A stretch of 64,000 nt of DNA from Desulfatitalea sp. BRH_c12 (lineage in GTDB: Bacteria > Desulfobacterota > Desulfobacteria > Desulfobacterales > Desulfosarcinaceae), in contig LADR01000054.1 of assembly GCA_000961655.1 (NCBI GenBank), positions 1 to 64,000 on the forward strand, read 5' to 3'. Positions 25,897 through 34,600 of the stretch are shown one piece after another. The notes beneath the pieces were generated by a model, which was not told where the DNA came from, searched no databases, and was given only the letters and a program-made list of their open reading frames with translations. Numbering within the stretch: the stretch's first letter is position 1; each line of letters starts with the position of its first letter. The position numbers were made by a program, and so were the translations under genes.

Positions 25897-26307
25897 ATGC
25901 AAAGGTTAAAAATTAATCATATCATACCATTATCCGAGGTCAGGACTGATAACACTAATTTTATCAAACAAGTTCATGAAACGAAAAGGCCTTTGATTAT
26001 TACCCAGCATGGGAAAGGCGTTGCCGTTCTGCTGGATGCGCAAGAATTTGAGGCGATGCAAGAAAAACTCGAACTTTTAACTGATATCCAGATATCCCTT
26101 AACCAACTTGAAAGTGGCGAAGGGATAGTAATTATCCATCAATTTTTGCGTCCATATAAAACGCTCACCTTAATTGCCCCGAGCAGCTTGCGCTTGATGC
26201 CGCCATGCCCTGCCGGGATCCAGGACTACCGCGCCTGGTGCCGGGCAACTGGGCCCGGGTGCGCTGCGCCGGATCCGCCTCGAGGGCCTGGTGGCCAGTC
26301 GATCTAA
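25897..26307 (+). CDS. Phd/YefM family antitoxin with aberrant C-terminal tail
   Basis: 136 residues from ATG 25897. The first 75 residues are a clear Phd/YefM domain (IIPLSEVRTDNTNFIKQVHE, then PLIITQHGKGVAVLLDAQEF), followed by DIQISLNQLESGEGI. From about residue 78 the sequence changes to an arginine/proline-rich tail (PCPAGIQDYRAWCRATGPGC) coded by very GC-rich DNA. A family member normally ends near the change. No toxin gene follows, so this is probably an orphan antitoxin whose 3' end was rearranged. Confidence 0.65.
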   Translation: MQRLKINHIIPLSEVRTDNTNFIKQVHETKRPLIITQHGKGVAVLLDAQEFEAMQEKLELLTDIQISLNQLESGEGIVIIHQFLRPYKTLTLIAPSSLRLMPPCPAGIQDYRAWCRATGPGCAAPDPPRGPGGQSI

Positions 26308-26342
26308 TGAAGATGCATTAAATACGGCCGGCGGGCGTTGAC

Positions 26343-26869
26343 TTGCATTTTTCGATAAGCGCATTTGCGCCGAGTCTTGCACTCATCTGGCTGGCCGTCC
26401 GGATTTTGTGTCACAATCCGGAAGTACGTCCTGGGGAGCTTATCAAGGTGTGCGAGCAGGATGTCCTGGTCGAGCACGGCATCATCATGGTGAAGTGGTC
26501 GAAAGAAGGCACTCTCAAAGGAAAGCACGCGCATTTGTGGGACGATGAGATTGAAGTAATTCAGTCGTTCGTGCCGGCGCTTCCCACGGTGCCGTTCTTC
26601 CGGTGCCGCGGGTCGGGCTGTATGCGTTAGTAAAGCACAGCACGTTGACGGCCCTGTCCACGCAATTGACTCCTGAACAGATCCGGCGTGGAGGATCCAA
26701 ACACGCATCTAAAGCACTCGAGAGATATATGCTGCCCGAAGTGGGCGGGGCGCGCCTGGTGCAATCGGCAATTAAAAATTTACAGGAAGTGGTGCCGATC
26801 GGCGCTGTGAAGGGGGTGCAACCAAAGTGCAACCAAAAAATGGGCCAAGCAAAAATCTTGAGTAACTGA
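26343..26869 (+). pseudogene. Decayed tyrosine recombinase/integrase
   Basis: The catalytic domain is recognisable in two frames. The first (to the stop near 26630) has EVRPGELIKVCEQDV with the box I Arg, then WSKEGTLKGKHAHLWDDEIEVI. The second has KHSTLTALSTQLTPEQIRRG and the Tyr context ALERYMLPE. A frameshift lies between 26600 and 26630, and the N-terminal part is missing. The remnant ends 17 bases before the 3' end of tRNA-Cys, a classical integration position. Confidence 0.75.
26696..26825 (+). repeat. Direct repeat copy 2 (integrase 3' end)
   Basis: Matches 25077-25203 with a few substitutions and small indels. The pair brackets 1.6 kb holding hicB, hicA and the Phd-like gene. Such a duplication may result from recombination between related integrase ends or from two successive insertions at the same tRNA. 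Confidence 0.8.
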
Positions 26870-26885
26870 TTTTTTAGGTAAAAAT

Positions 26886-26960
<75 letters not shown>

Positions 26961-26968
26961 AAAAAAAA

Positions 26969-27043
26969 TGGAGCGGGAAACGGGATTTGAACCCGCGACT
27001 TCGACCTTGGCAAGGTCGCACTCTACCACTGAGTTATTCCCGC
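26969..27043 (-). tRNA. tRNA-Gly (GCC)
   Basis: Minus strand: acceptor GCGGGAA, D-loop CAGTGGTAGAG, anticodon loop TTGCCAA with anticodon GCC between CGACC and GGTCG, T-loop GTTCAAATC, closing TTCCCGC, T and an encoded CCA. It lies 8 bases upstream of tRNA-Cys and 55 bases downstream of pgsA, the same pgsA-Gly-Cys order as in Escherichia coli. Confidence 0.96.
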
Positions 27044-27098
27044 TCAGCTTGAAAAGGGGTAATTACAGAGAAATTACCCCCTTGTCAACTGAAAAATA

Positions 27099-27665
27099 CT
27101 ATAACTGCAACAATCTTCTATACCGCACGAAGTAATCGATTCCGGACCACAACGTGAACACCAGGGCGCCCCACAGGAAGAACATTCCGATGATGTGCAA
27201 GTCCACACCGAAATAGCTGTAGTGAAATAGCAGAGGAATGGCGGCGGCGATCTGAAACCCTGTTTTGTACTTACCCAGCATGGAGGCTGATAGATCCTCC
27301 TGGCTCTGGGCCATCAGGTTGCGCAAACCGGTCACGGCCAGTTCGCGGCCGATAATGATGCACACCACCCAGGCCGGCACCCACCCCAGCGAGGTCAGCA
27401 TGATAAATGTAGAGGAGACCAGCAGTTTGTCCGCCACCGGGTCCATCACCTTGCCCAGATTGGTGACCATCCCTTTCTGACGCGCCAGGAACCCATCGAA
27501 ATAATCGGTGATCGCGGCGGCGCTGAACAGCAAGCCGGCCAACAGGCAGGTAAAGCGGTTGGGCACCAACAGCAAGAGGACGACCAACGGCACCGCCAAC
27601 ACGCGAAACAGCGTCAACGTATTGGGATTGCCTAACATCTGTTTCATCTGGTCCTGAAACCGCAT
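27099..27665 (-). CDS. pgsA: CDP-diacylglycerol-glycerol-3-phosphate phosphatidyltransferase
   Basis: 188 residues from ATG 27665, which has GGGGGA six bases upstream; the frame could begin earlier (27680, 27695). The CDP-alcohol phosphatidyltransferase motif is complete: DYFDGFLARQ, then G in NLGKVM and the paired Asp in DPVADK. About five membrane helices are visible. It makes phosphatidylglycerophosphate, the first committed step to phosphatidylglycerol and cardiolipin. It follows the transaldolase-like gene and precedes two tRNA genes, possibly in one transcript. Confidence 0.94.
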   Translation of the reverse strand: MRFQDQMKQMLGNPNTLTLFRVLAVPLVVLLLLVPNRFTCLLAGLLFSAAAITDYFDGFLARQKGMVTNLGKVMDPVADKLLVSSTFIMLTSLGWVPAWVVCIIIGRELAVTGLRNLMAQSQEDLSASMLGKYKTGFQIAAAIPLLFHYSYFGVDLHIIGMFFLWGALVFTLWSGIDYFVRYRRLLQL

Positions 27666-27700
27666 GGACTTTTCCCCCATGTACCTCGCAGGCACGTCGC

Positions 27701-28345
27701 CTATTGGCGGGTTTTGTTCCAGTCGTCCATGAAGGCCTTAATGCCTTTGTCGGTCATGGGATGGGCCGCCAGCCGGCTCAGGACATTGAAAGGAATCGTA
27801 GCAATGTCGGCGCCCATCATCGCGGACTCCAGCACGTGCAGCGGGTTGCGCACACTGGCCACGATGATTTCGGTTTCGAAGCCGTAGTTACCGAAAATCT
27901 GGACCAGTTGTTCGACCAGCAGCATGCCTTCATGGGAAAGATCGTCAAGGCGGCCGACGAAAGGACTCACGTATGAAGCGCCGGCTTTGGCGGCCATCAG
28001 GCCCTGCAACGGGGAAAAGATCAGGGTGACGTTGGTGCGGATATTCTCGGCCGCCAGAATGCGCACTGCTTTGAGGCCGTCCGTGGTCATGGGAATTTTG
28101 ACGACGATGTTCTTGTGGATCTTGGCCAGGTCGCGGGCTTCGCCGACCATGCCATCGGTATCCAGGCTGATCACTTCGGCGCTGATGGGGCCGTCCACGA
28201 TCCCGCAGATTTCGGTGATGATCTCCTTGAAATCACGTCCTTCCTTGGCGATCAGGCTCGGGTTGGTGGTTACGCCGTCGACCATGCCCATAGCATTCGC
28301 CTCTTTGATTTCGGCGATATTGGCTGTATCGATGAAGAATTTCAT
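27701..28345 (-). CDS. Transaldolase / fructose-6-phosphate aldolase (TalC/Fsa type)
   Basis: 214 residues, the short transaldolase form. [20 protein letters not shown] and [15 protein letters not shown] are characteristic, and the Schiff-base Lys lies in [14 protein letters not shown] (about residue 84). [14 protein letters not shown] and [14 protein letters not shown] also match the family. It acts in the non-oxidative pentose phosphate pathway; transaldolase versus fructose-6-phosphate aldolase activity cannot be settled by eye. Confidence 0.92.
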   Translation of the reverse strand: MKFFIDTANIAEIKEANAMGMVDGVTTNPSLIAKEGRDFKEIITEICGIVDGPISAEVISLDTDGMVGEARDLAKIHKNIVVKIPMTTDGLKAVRILAAENIRTNVTLIFSPLQGLMAAKAGASYVSPFVGRLDDLSHEGMLLVEQLVQIFGNYGFETEIIVASVRNPLHVLESAMMGADIATIPFNVLSRLAAHPMTDKGIKAFMDDWNKTRQ

Positions 28346-28422
28346 TCAGGTTTGCTCCTTGAGTGGGATTTATCGTTTCGCTGCTTTCCAACGCGGTCTC
28401 TCTTCCGCTTGTCCGATTGGAA

Positions 28423-28686
28423 TTATTTTTGTTGTTTGGCCAGGTATTTCTCTTTGCACGCGTCGCTGCAAAAATAGACCTCCCGGCCATCTTGTTGCAG
28501 GACCACACCTTGACGGCGCGCGAAATAAATGCCGCATTGGGGATCCTGGATCATCACGTCATCGGCTTGCAGCGGTTTGGCGCCGGTCGACCGCACCTTC
28601 TGGTGGGGTTGGCCGCCCAGTCGTGATTTAACCGCACGGTAAACCACGACGGCCGCAATGATCAGAATGAGCAGTTTAATGAACAT
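28423..28686 (-). CDS. Small membrane-anchored protein with TRASH/YHS-like metal-binding end
   Basis: 87 residues: an N-terminal membrane helix (KLLILIIAAVVVYRAV), a basic linker, and a C-terminal part with MIQDPQCGIYFARRQG and VYFCSDACKEKYLAKQ. The C-x(n)-C-x3-C spacing is that of TRASH/YHS-type metal-binding modules found in PP0621-like proteins. It overlaps folK by 25 bp and may be co-translated with it. The function is unknown. Confidence 0.75.
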   Translation of the reverse strand: MFIKLLILIIAAVVVYRAVKSRLGGQPHQKVRSTGAKPLQADDVMIQDPQCGIYFARRQGVVLQQDGREVYFCSDACKEKYLAKQQK

Positions 28687-29165
28687 GGCCGCAGTGCTTG
28701 CTCGTTTTCAGGTAATTGATTCAACAACGTTTGAACAGTTTGCCCCAAAACCGGGTGCAAAACCATGGGGTCTATATCACATATGGGTTGCAACACAAAG
28801 CGCCTTTTATGCATGCGTTCGTGGGGGATGGTCAGTTCCGGCGTTCGCATGACCTGAGACTCATAGAGAATCAGGTCCAGGTCCAACAGGCGCGGCCCAA
28901 AACGAATGCCGCCGCGCTTGCGGCCGGCAGCAGCCTGCACGGCCTGCATTTTTACCAGCAGATCGATGGGGGCGAGCTCGGTGTGGATTTTGGCGGCCGC
29001 ATTGAGAAACCAATCCTGATCCAGGTAGTCCACCGGCGCGGTTTCATAAAAAGGCGAGCGCGCCGCCAGTTGCACGGCACCGTCCGCGCACAAGGCTTGC
29101 AGCCCCTCGCAACAGTTGCGCAAGCGGTCGCCCATGTTCGACCCGATAGAGATAAATGCCCACAT
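28662..29165 (-). CDS. folK: 2-amino-4-hydroxy-6-hydroxymethyldihydropteridine pyrophosphokinase
   Basis: 167 residues. The HPPK signature is clear: ISIGSNMGDRLRNC at the start, then FYETAPVDYLDQDWFLNAA, RFGPRLLDLDLILYES with the metal-binding Asp pair, and LTIPHERMHKRRFVLQPI. It transfers pyrophosphate from ATP to the pterin in folate synthesis. It lies 50 bp downstream of dapF. Confidence 0.95.
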   Translation of the reverse strand: MWAFISIGSNMGDRLRNCCEGLQALCADGAVQLAARSPFYETAPVDYLDQDWFLNAAAKIHTELAPIDLLVKMQAVQAAAGRKRGGIRFGPRLLDLDLILYESQVMRTPELTIPHERMHKRRFVLQPICDIDPMVLHPVLGQTVQTLLNQLPENEQALRPCSLNCSF

Positions 29166-29215
29166 ATGTATCGTTTCTGGTTAATGCGGTCCGCTCACGT
29201 GACTATCCAGCCCCC

Positions 29216-30064
29216 TCAATATTCCCAAGCATCGGGGATCAGTTCGGCGGTGTAGATCAGGCGGGCGTCGCCCTCCAGATAAACCTCATCGAAGTTGTCC
29301 GCCTCGCGCCTGAAATAGATTTTGGAGCAGGTGCCACTCAGTGTTTTAAAGGTCACGGGGGAGGCGATATCATGGCGCATGGCCAGCACCAGGGCAGCGG
29401 CCACGTTGCCGGTGCCGCAGGCCAGGGTTTCGTCCTCCACGCCGCGCTCGTAGGTGCGGATGCCCCAAAGCCCGTCGCCGAGGGGCGCGACGAAATTGAC
29501 ATTGGTGCCGGCCGGGGCGAATTGATCGTGAAAGCGGATTTCGCGGCCCACGCCCTTGACGTTGGCACGCGCAAGGTCCTTGACCTCCATGACCACATGA
29601 GGCACGCCGGTGTTGACCCGACTGATAGGCAGCGGATAATCCGCCACGCGCACTTCGTCGGTCAGCACCAGCTCTTTGGGCGCGGACATTTTGATGCGGA
29701 CCTGGTCGCCGATCACATGGGCGGAAATGACGCCGGCCATAGTCTCGAAGGCCATTCTCTCCCCGGCGATGCCTTGCATATGTGCGAATCTTGCGACGCA
29801 GCGGGCGCCGTTGCCGCACATTTCGGCCATGCTGCCATCCGAGTTGAAAAAACGCCATTTAAAATCGACCGTATCGGAATGCTCGACCAGAATCAGGCCG
29901 TCGGCACCCACCGACATGCGCCGCCGACATATCTTGGCAGCAATCGCGGGAAGATCGTCAAAGGCGACGATGTTGTCGCGATTGTCGATGATGATAAAAT
30001 CATTCCCGCTGCCGCTCATTTTATGAAATGAAATGCTGTTCACAATAGGGGTCCTTTGATTCAT
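29216..30064 (-). CDS. dapF: Diaminopimelate epimerase
   Basis: 282 residues. Both catalytic cysteines are in place: MCGNGARCVARF near residue 80 and ETLACGTGNVAAAL near residue 225. FHKMSGSGNDFIIID marks the N-terminus. It converts LL- to meso-diaminopimelate for lysine and peptidoglycan synthesis. The ATG at 30064 overlaps the lysA stop (ATGA). A GTG at 30043 with AAAGGA eight bases upstream is an alternative start. Confidence 0.96.
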   Translation of the reverse strand: MNQRTPIVNSISFHKMSGSGNDFIIIDNRDNIVAFDDLPAIAAKICRRRMSVGADGLILVEHSDTVDFKWRFFNSDGSMAEMCGNGARCVARFAHMQGIAGERMAFETMAGVISAHVIGDQVRIKMSAPKELVLTDEVRVADYPLPISRVNTGVPHVVMEVKDLARANVKGVGREIRFHDQFAPAGTNVNFVAPLGDGLWGIRTYERGVEDETLACGTGNVAAALVLAMRHDIASPVTFKTLSGTCSKIYFRREADNFDEVYLEGDARLIYTAELIPDAWEY

Positions 30065-31329
30065 GCGGTCGGTGTGGACAGCCAGTGGGGAAGCTGCTCG
30101 CCACGTACCAGATCCTGCAGGTTTTCACGTTGTCGGATGATATCGAATCGATCACCGGACACCAGCACTTCGGCGACCCTGGGCCGGGAGCAATAGTTGG
30201 AAGACATCGCAAAGCTGTAGGCACCGGCGCCCATCACCGCCAGCAGGTCGCCCTGGCGCACATCATCCATGCTTCGATCCTGGGCGATGAAATCGCTGCT
30301 CTCGCAGATCGGCCCTACCACATCGGCAACAATGGGCGGCCGGGAAGTGCGTTCGACCGCTTGCACCTCATGGTGGGCCTGGTACAGCGCCGGTCGCATC
30401 AGGTCGTTCATGCCGGCGTCCACGACAACGAAACTTTTGGCGCGGCCCTGTTTGCGATAAAGCACACGGGTCACCAGGATACCGGCATTGCCCACCAGCA
30501 CCCGGCCGGGTTCCACGATCAACCGCAGCCCGGTCCCTTCGGTGGCCTCGCTCAGGCAGGCGGCATAGTCTGCAAGCGCGGGCGGGGCTTCCTGATGGTA
30601 GGTGATACCGAGCCCACCGCCCATATCCAGGTATTTCACTGAGATTTGAAGCGCCTGCAGTTCTTTGAACAGCGCGATCAGACCGGCGGCGGCCTGGCGG
30701 TAAGGGTCCAGGGTGGTGATTTGAGACCCGATATGGCAGGCAATGCCGGCAACTTCGATGTGGGGCATGCGATGGGCCGCACGATAGCCCTCCAGGGCCG
30801 CAGCCATGTCGATGCCGAACTTGTTTTTTTGCAGACCGGTGGAGATGTAGGGGTGGGTCTTGGGATCCACATCGGGATTGATGCGAATGGCAATGCGCGC
30901 TTTGCGGTTCAAGGCACCGGCCCGTTGATCGATCAGGGCCAGCTCTTCCATGGATTCGATGTTGAACATGAGGATGTCGTGGCCGATGGCGGCATCGATT
31001 TCCTCGACGCGTTTGCCCACGCCTGAATAAACGATCGTCTGGGGTGTAAAGCCGGATCTGAGGCCGCGAAACAACTCTCCGCCGGCGACGATGTCCAGCC
31101 CGCTGCCCCATTGCCGGAAAAGCGTCAGCACCGCCTGGTTCGAATTGGCTTTGGCCGAGTAGCATATCAACGGCGCGTCGCCGACGAAGGCGTCCTTCAG
31201 GGCGCCAAAATGCCGTTCCAGGGTGGCTTGGCTGTAAAGGTAAAAAGGGGTTCCCACGCTCCGGGCGATATGGGTTACGGGAACGTCTTCACAATACAGG
31301 GCATCTTGACGATAGTTGAAATGGTTCAT
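30061..31329 (-). CDS. lysA: Diaminopimelate decarboxylase
   Basis: 422 residues, fold III PLP enzyme. The PLP-binding Lys is in LICYSAKANSNQAVL (about residue 60). Other family marks are HIGSQITTLDPYRQA, DMGGGLGITY, EPGRVLVGNAG, GPICESSDFIA and a final GAYSFAMSSNY. It makes lysine from meso-diaminopimelate, the product of the next gene, dapF. Confidence 0.97.
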   Translation of the reverse strand: MNHFNYRQDALYCEDVPVTHIARSVGTPFYLYSQATLERHFGALKDAFVGDAPLICYSAKANSNQAVLTLFRQWGSGLDIVAGGELFRGLRSGFTPQTIVYSGVGKRVEEIDAAIGHDILMFNIESMEELALIDQRAGALNRKARIAIRINPDVDPKTHPYISTGLQKNKFGIDMAAALEGYRAAHRMPHIEVAGIACHIGSQITTLDPYRQAAAGLIALFKELQALQISVKYLDMGGGLGITYHQEAPPALADYAACLSEATEGTGLRLIVEPGRVLVGNAGILVTRVLYRKQGRAKSFVVVDAGMNDLMRPALYQAHHEVQAVERTSRPPIVADVVGPICESSDFIAQDRSMDDVRQGDLLAVMGAGAYSFAMSSNYCSRPRVAEVLVSGDRFDIIRQRENLQDLVRGEQLPHWLSTPTA

Positions 31330-31343
31330 GGCTTCTCCACCGT

Positions 31344-31793
31344 TCAGCGCGATGAACGGTCGATGATGACGGCATTGGAATCCGGACCGCGATCGCCCGA
31401 TGAACCCACCGGCTGCACTTTATAGGTGTAGACAAATCCGGGCGGAACCGGATCGCTGAAAACGACTGTTTCCGTGTCGCGGTCCACGTCAACCGATCCC
31501 ACTTTCTGAAAGACCAGCGGACATCCCGGACACGGCGGTTTGGAGACGTCGGCCTGCGCTCGCATGATCACATAGGCGGTGATCCCCTCGGCGGAGGTGC
31601 CGCGTTGCCAGGTCAGTGTGACCGTATCGTCGACCAACTGGCCTTTCAGGTCAGCGGCCCTGGGCAACGGCGGGCGCTTTGGCGGCACGGGCGGCGCTTT
31701 TTTACCACACGACCACACGCCCAGCAGCGATATCGCGATCAGCGCCAGTGCCCATCCGAGCCATGTGCGCCGGTCAATGTGTGCCTTTGTCAT
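31344..31793 (-). CDS. Lipoprotein with fibronectin type III-like domain
   Basis: 149 residues from ATG 31793, with GGAAGGAAA upstream; the start overlaps argH by 20 bp. A signal (LALIAISLLGVWSC) is followed by GKKAPPVPPKRPPLPRA, the LptM-like lipoprotein beginning. A single Fn3-like domain covers the rest, with VTLTWQRGTSAEGITAYVIM and a strand-end VYTYKVQPV. Two cysteines (PPCPGCPLV) are present. A small lipoprotein near lysA is common in proteobacteria; the role is unclear. Confidence 0.78.
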   Translation of the reverse strand: MTKAHIDRRTWLGWALALIAISLLGVWSCGKKAPPVPPKRPPLPRAADLKGQLVDDTVTLTWQRGTSAEGITAYVIMRAQADVSKPPCPGCPLVFQKVGSVDVDRDTETVVFSDPVPPGFVYTYKVQPVGSSGDRGPDSNAVIIDRSSR

Positions 31794-33198
31794 CGGCGGT
31801 TTTTCCTTCCCGGCGGGGATCTTCTGCCAATCGCTGTCGGGCGGCAGCAATGGCATCGCGCACGTTGTCGGTAGCGGTCCCACCGGCGGACCGTCGTCGG
31901 TCGATCATGTTCTCCAGGGTCAAGTGGTCAAAGATATCGGTTTGGATTTGCTTTGAAAAACCACTCAATTCCTTGAACGAAAGCGCGTGCAGTTCTTTAC
32001 CTTGCGCGAGCGCATAGGCCACTGCCTGGCCCACGATGCTGTGGGCGCTGCGGAACGGCACCCCTTGCCCGACCAGGTAGTCGGCCATGTCGGTGGCGTT
32101 CAAAAAACCCACCGAAGCCGCCTGGCGCATGTTTTCGCGGTTGACGGCCAGGGTGGGCAGCATCTTGATAGTGATGTCCAGGCAGCTTTGCAGGGTGTCG
32201 ACGGCATCGAACAACAGCGGCTTGTCTTCCTGCATATCGCGGTTGTAAGTCATTGGCAGGCTTTTCATCAACGTCAACAGGGCGACCAGATCACCGAATA
32301 CGCGCCCGGTTTTGCCGCGGATCAACTCGGGGATGTCGGGATTCTTCTTCTGGGGCATGATGCTGCTGCCGGTGGCAAAGGCATCGGCCAATTCGATGAA
32401 ACGGAACTCGGCCGACGACCACAAGATCAATTCTTCGGACATTCGGCTGAAGTGCACCATGCAGATGCTGGCGGCCGACATGAACTCGAGCATGAAATCG
32501 CGATCGGCAACAGAATCCATGCTATTGGCGGATACAGCCGGGAAGTCGAGCAGTTCGGCGGTGTGGTGGCGGTCGATGGGATAGGTCGTGCCCGCCAGGG
32601 CGGCGGCGCCCAAAGGCATCACATTGGTCCGCTTGAGGCTGTCCGCGAAACGCTCGGCGTCGCGGGAGAACATCTCGTAGTAGGCCATCCAGTGATGACC
32701 GAGCAGCACCGGCTGAGCGCGCTGCAGGTGCGTGTAGCCGGGCATGACCGTGTCGATATTTTTTTCGGCCAGATCGACCAGCACCTTGCGCAGATCATGC
32801 AGCCGCTCGATCACCCGGCGCGTAACATCGCGCAGGAACATGCGCGCATCCAGGGCCACCTGATCGTTGCGGCTGCGGGCGGTATGCAGCTTCTGGGCGA
32901 CTTTACCGACTTGCTGCAGCAAGCGGGCCTCGATGTGCATGTGAATGTCTTCCAGGCTGTCGTCGAACTGAAAATTGCCCTGGTCCAGTTCACGCTTGAT
33001 GCGCCACAAACCTTCGGCCAGTTCGCCGGACTCGGCATCCGTGATCACGCCGACCTTGGCCAGCATGCGGCAGTGCGCCACGCTGCCCTCGATGTCGTAG
33101 GGATACAGGCGCTTGTCGATCTGGATCGACGATGTAAACGCTTCTACACTGGTGTCGGTTCGCTCGGAAAACCGACCGTCCCAGGGTTTGTCACTCAT
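31774..33198 (-). CDS. argH: Argininosuccinate lyase
   Basis: 474 residues from ATG 33198, with AGGGGAA upstream; the longer frame to 33237 is rejected. Family marks: KPWDGRFSERTDTSVEAF, IHMHIEARLLQQVG, HTARSRNDQVALD, MPGYTHLQRAQPVLLGHH and the signature GSSIMPQKKNPD with its catalytic Ser. It releases arginine and fumarate in the last step of arginine synthesis. It lies 39 bp downstream of argG. Confidence 0.97.
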   Translation of the reverse strand: MSDKPWDGRFSERTDTSVEAFTSSIQIDKRLYPYDIEGSVAHCRMLAKVGVITDAESGELAEGLWRIKRELDQGNFQFDDSLEDIHMHIEARLLQQVGKVAQKLHTARSRNDQVALDARMFLRDVTRRVIERLHDLRKVLVDLAEKNIDTVMPGYTHLQRAQPVLLGHHWMAYYEMFSRDAERFADSLKRTNVMPLGAAALAGTTYPIDRHHTAELLDFPAVSANSMDSVADRDFMLEFMSAASICMVHFSRMSEELILWSSAEFRFIELADAFATGSSIMPQKKNPDIPELIRGKTGRVFGDLVALLTLMKSLPMTYNRDMQEDKPLLFDAVDTLQSCLDITIKMLPTLAVNRENMRQAASVGFLNATDMADYLVGQGVPFRSAHSIVGQAVAYALAQGKELHALSFKELSGFSKQIQTDIFDHLTLENMIDRRRSAGGTATDNVRDAIAAARQRLAEDPRREGKTADDKGTH

Positions 33199-33237
33199 TG
33201 GGTTCCCCTTGGTTTGATGATCTGTTCGATGAATCAA

Positions 33238-34434
33238 CTAACTCTGCAGTTTCTGGATCCGCAGCCTCAGTGCATTGAGGCGGATAAAGCCTTCGGCGTC
33301 CTTCTGGCTGTATACCGCATCGTCTTCGAAGGTGGCGTGGGCTTCGCTGTACAGGGAGTAGTCCGATTTGCGCCCGGTCACCATGCAGCTGCCCTTATAG
33401 AGTTGCAGCCGTACCACGCCCGCCACCCGGCGCTGGGTGTCGTCGATCAGCGCTTGCAGCAGGTTGCGTTCGGGCGAGAACCAGAAACCATTGTAGACCA
33501 ACTCGGCATATTTGGGAATCAGGCTGTCGCGCAGATGGTGCACCTCGCGATCCAGGGTGATCGACTCCATGGCCATGTGGGCTTTGCGCAGAAGTGTCCC
33601 ACCGGGCGTCTCGTAGACGCCGCGCGATTTCATGCCCACAAAGCGGTTTTCGACGATATCCACCCGACCGATGCCGTGTCGGCCGCCGAGGCGGTTCAAT
33701 TCGGCCAGCATGTTGGCCGGCGAAAGGGCTTGCCCGTTGATGGCCACCGGATTGCCTTCGGCAAAGGTGATCTCGATGCTTTCGGGCGTGTCGGGCGCTG
33801 TGCGCGGCGATACCGTGAGCTGAAAAATATCATCGGGCGGCGCGGCCCAGGGATCTTCCAGAATGCCGCCTTCATAGCTGATGTGCAGCATATTGCCGTC
33901 GGTGCTGTAGGGCTTGGCCGGCGTGGTCGGCACGCGTATGCCGTGCTGCTTGGCAAATGCCATCAATGCCGTGCGGGACGTCAGGTCCCACTCGCGCCAA
34001 GGGGCGATGATCTTGATGTGCGGATCCATGGAAAGATAGCCCAGCTCGAAGCGCACCTGGTCGTTGCCTTTGCCGGTAGCGCCGTGACTGACCGCATCGG
34101 CGCCTTCCAGTTTGGCGATCTCCATCTGGCGCTTGGCGATCAGCGGCCGGGCGATGGAGGTGCCCAGAAGATATTCCCCTTCATAGATAGCATTGGCACG
34201 AAACATGGGAAATACGAAATCACGCACGAACTCTTCTTTCAGATCCTCGACATACGCTTTGACGGCACCGGTCCGCTTGGCATTATCTTCCACATCGGCC
34301 ATGGGATCGGGTTGTCCCAGATCGGCGGAAAAGGTCACCACATCGCAATGGTAGGTTTCAATCAGCCACTTTAAAATCACGGATGTATCCAGACCGCCGG
34401 AATATGCCAGTACTACCTTCTTTATGTCGCTCAC
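33238..34434 (-). CDS. argG: Argininosuccinate synthase
   Basis: 398 residues from GTG 34434, six bases after AAGGAG; a TTG at 34440 touches the ribosome-binding site and is unlikely. The ATP pyrophosphatase P-loop [15 protein letters not shown] starts the protein. Further marks are [16 protein letters not shown] and [22 protein letters not shown]. It couples citrulline and aspartate. Upstream is argD, with two arrays of heptad repeats in the gap. Confidence 0.97.
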   Translation of the reverse strand: MSDIKKVVLAYSGGLDTSVILKWLIETYHCDVVTFSADLGQPDPMADVEDNAKRTGAVKAYVEDLKEEFVRDFVFPMFRANAIYEGEYLLGTSIARPLIAKRQMEIAKLEGADAVSHGATGKGNDQVRFELGYLSMDPHIKIIAPWREWDLTSRTALMAFAKQHGIRVPTTPAKPYSTDGNMLHISYEGGILEDPWAAPPDDIFQLTVSPRTAPDTPESIEITFAEGNPVAINGQALSPANMLAELNRLGGRHGIGRVDIVENRFVGMKSRGVYETPGGTLLRKAHMAMESITLDREVHHLRDSLIPKYAELVYNGFWFSPERNLLQALIDDTQRRVAGVVRLQLYKGSCMVTGRKSDYSLYSEAHATFEDDAVYSQKDAEGFIRLNALRLRIQKLQS

Positions 34435-34462
34435 GATCAACTCCTTGGAAAGTTAAAAAGTT

Positions 34463-34600
34463 TTAAGTGTAAAGTGTTAAGTGTTAAGATAATGTATTCT
34501 ATCTTTAGAGATGGACGCGGTGCCGAAGTGAAGTAAAAGTATATAACAAAAAACCCGCCAAGGCCTTTCTTTACACTTTACACTTTACACTTAACACTTC
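34463..34600. repeat. Two inverted arrays of a TTTACAC-type heptad repeat
   Basis: 34463-34488 holds AAGTGTA/AAGTGTT units and 34569-34600 holds the complementary TTTACAC units, so they face each other with an 80-base spacer and can form a long imperfect hairpin. The second array runs into argD and codes for its last residues, VLSVKCKV. Similar arrays lie at 36774-36805 and 40784-40815. Confidence 0.8.

Noticed and set aside
31987-34374. 795-codon plus-strand frame
   Set aside because: It is the antisense shadow of argH and argG, both unmistakable on the minus strand.
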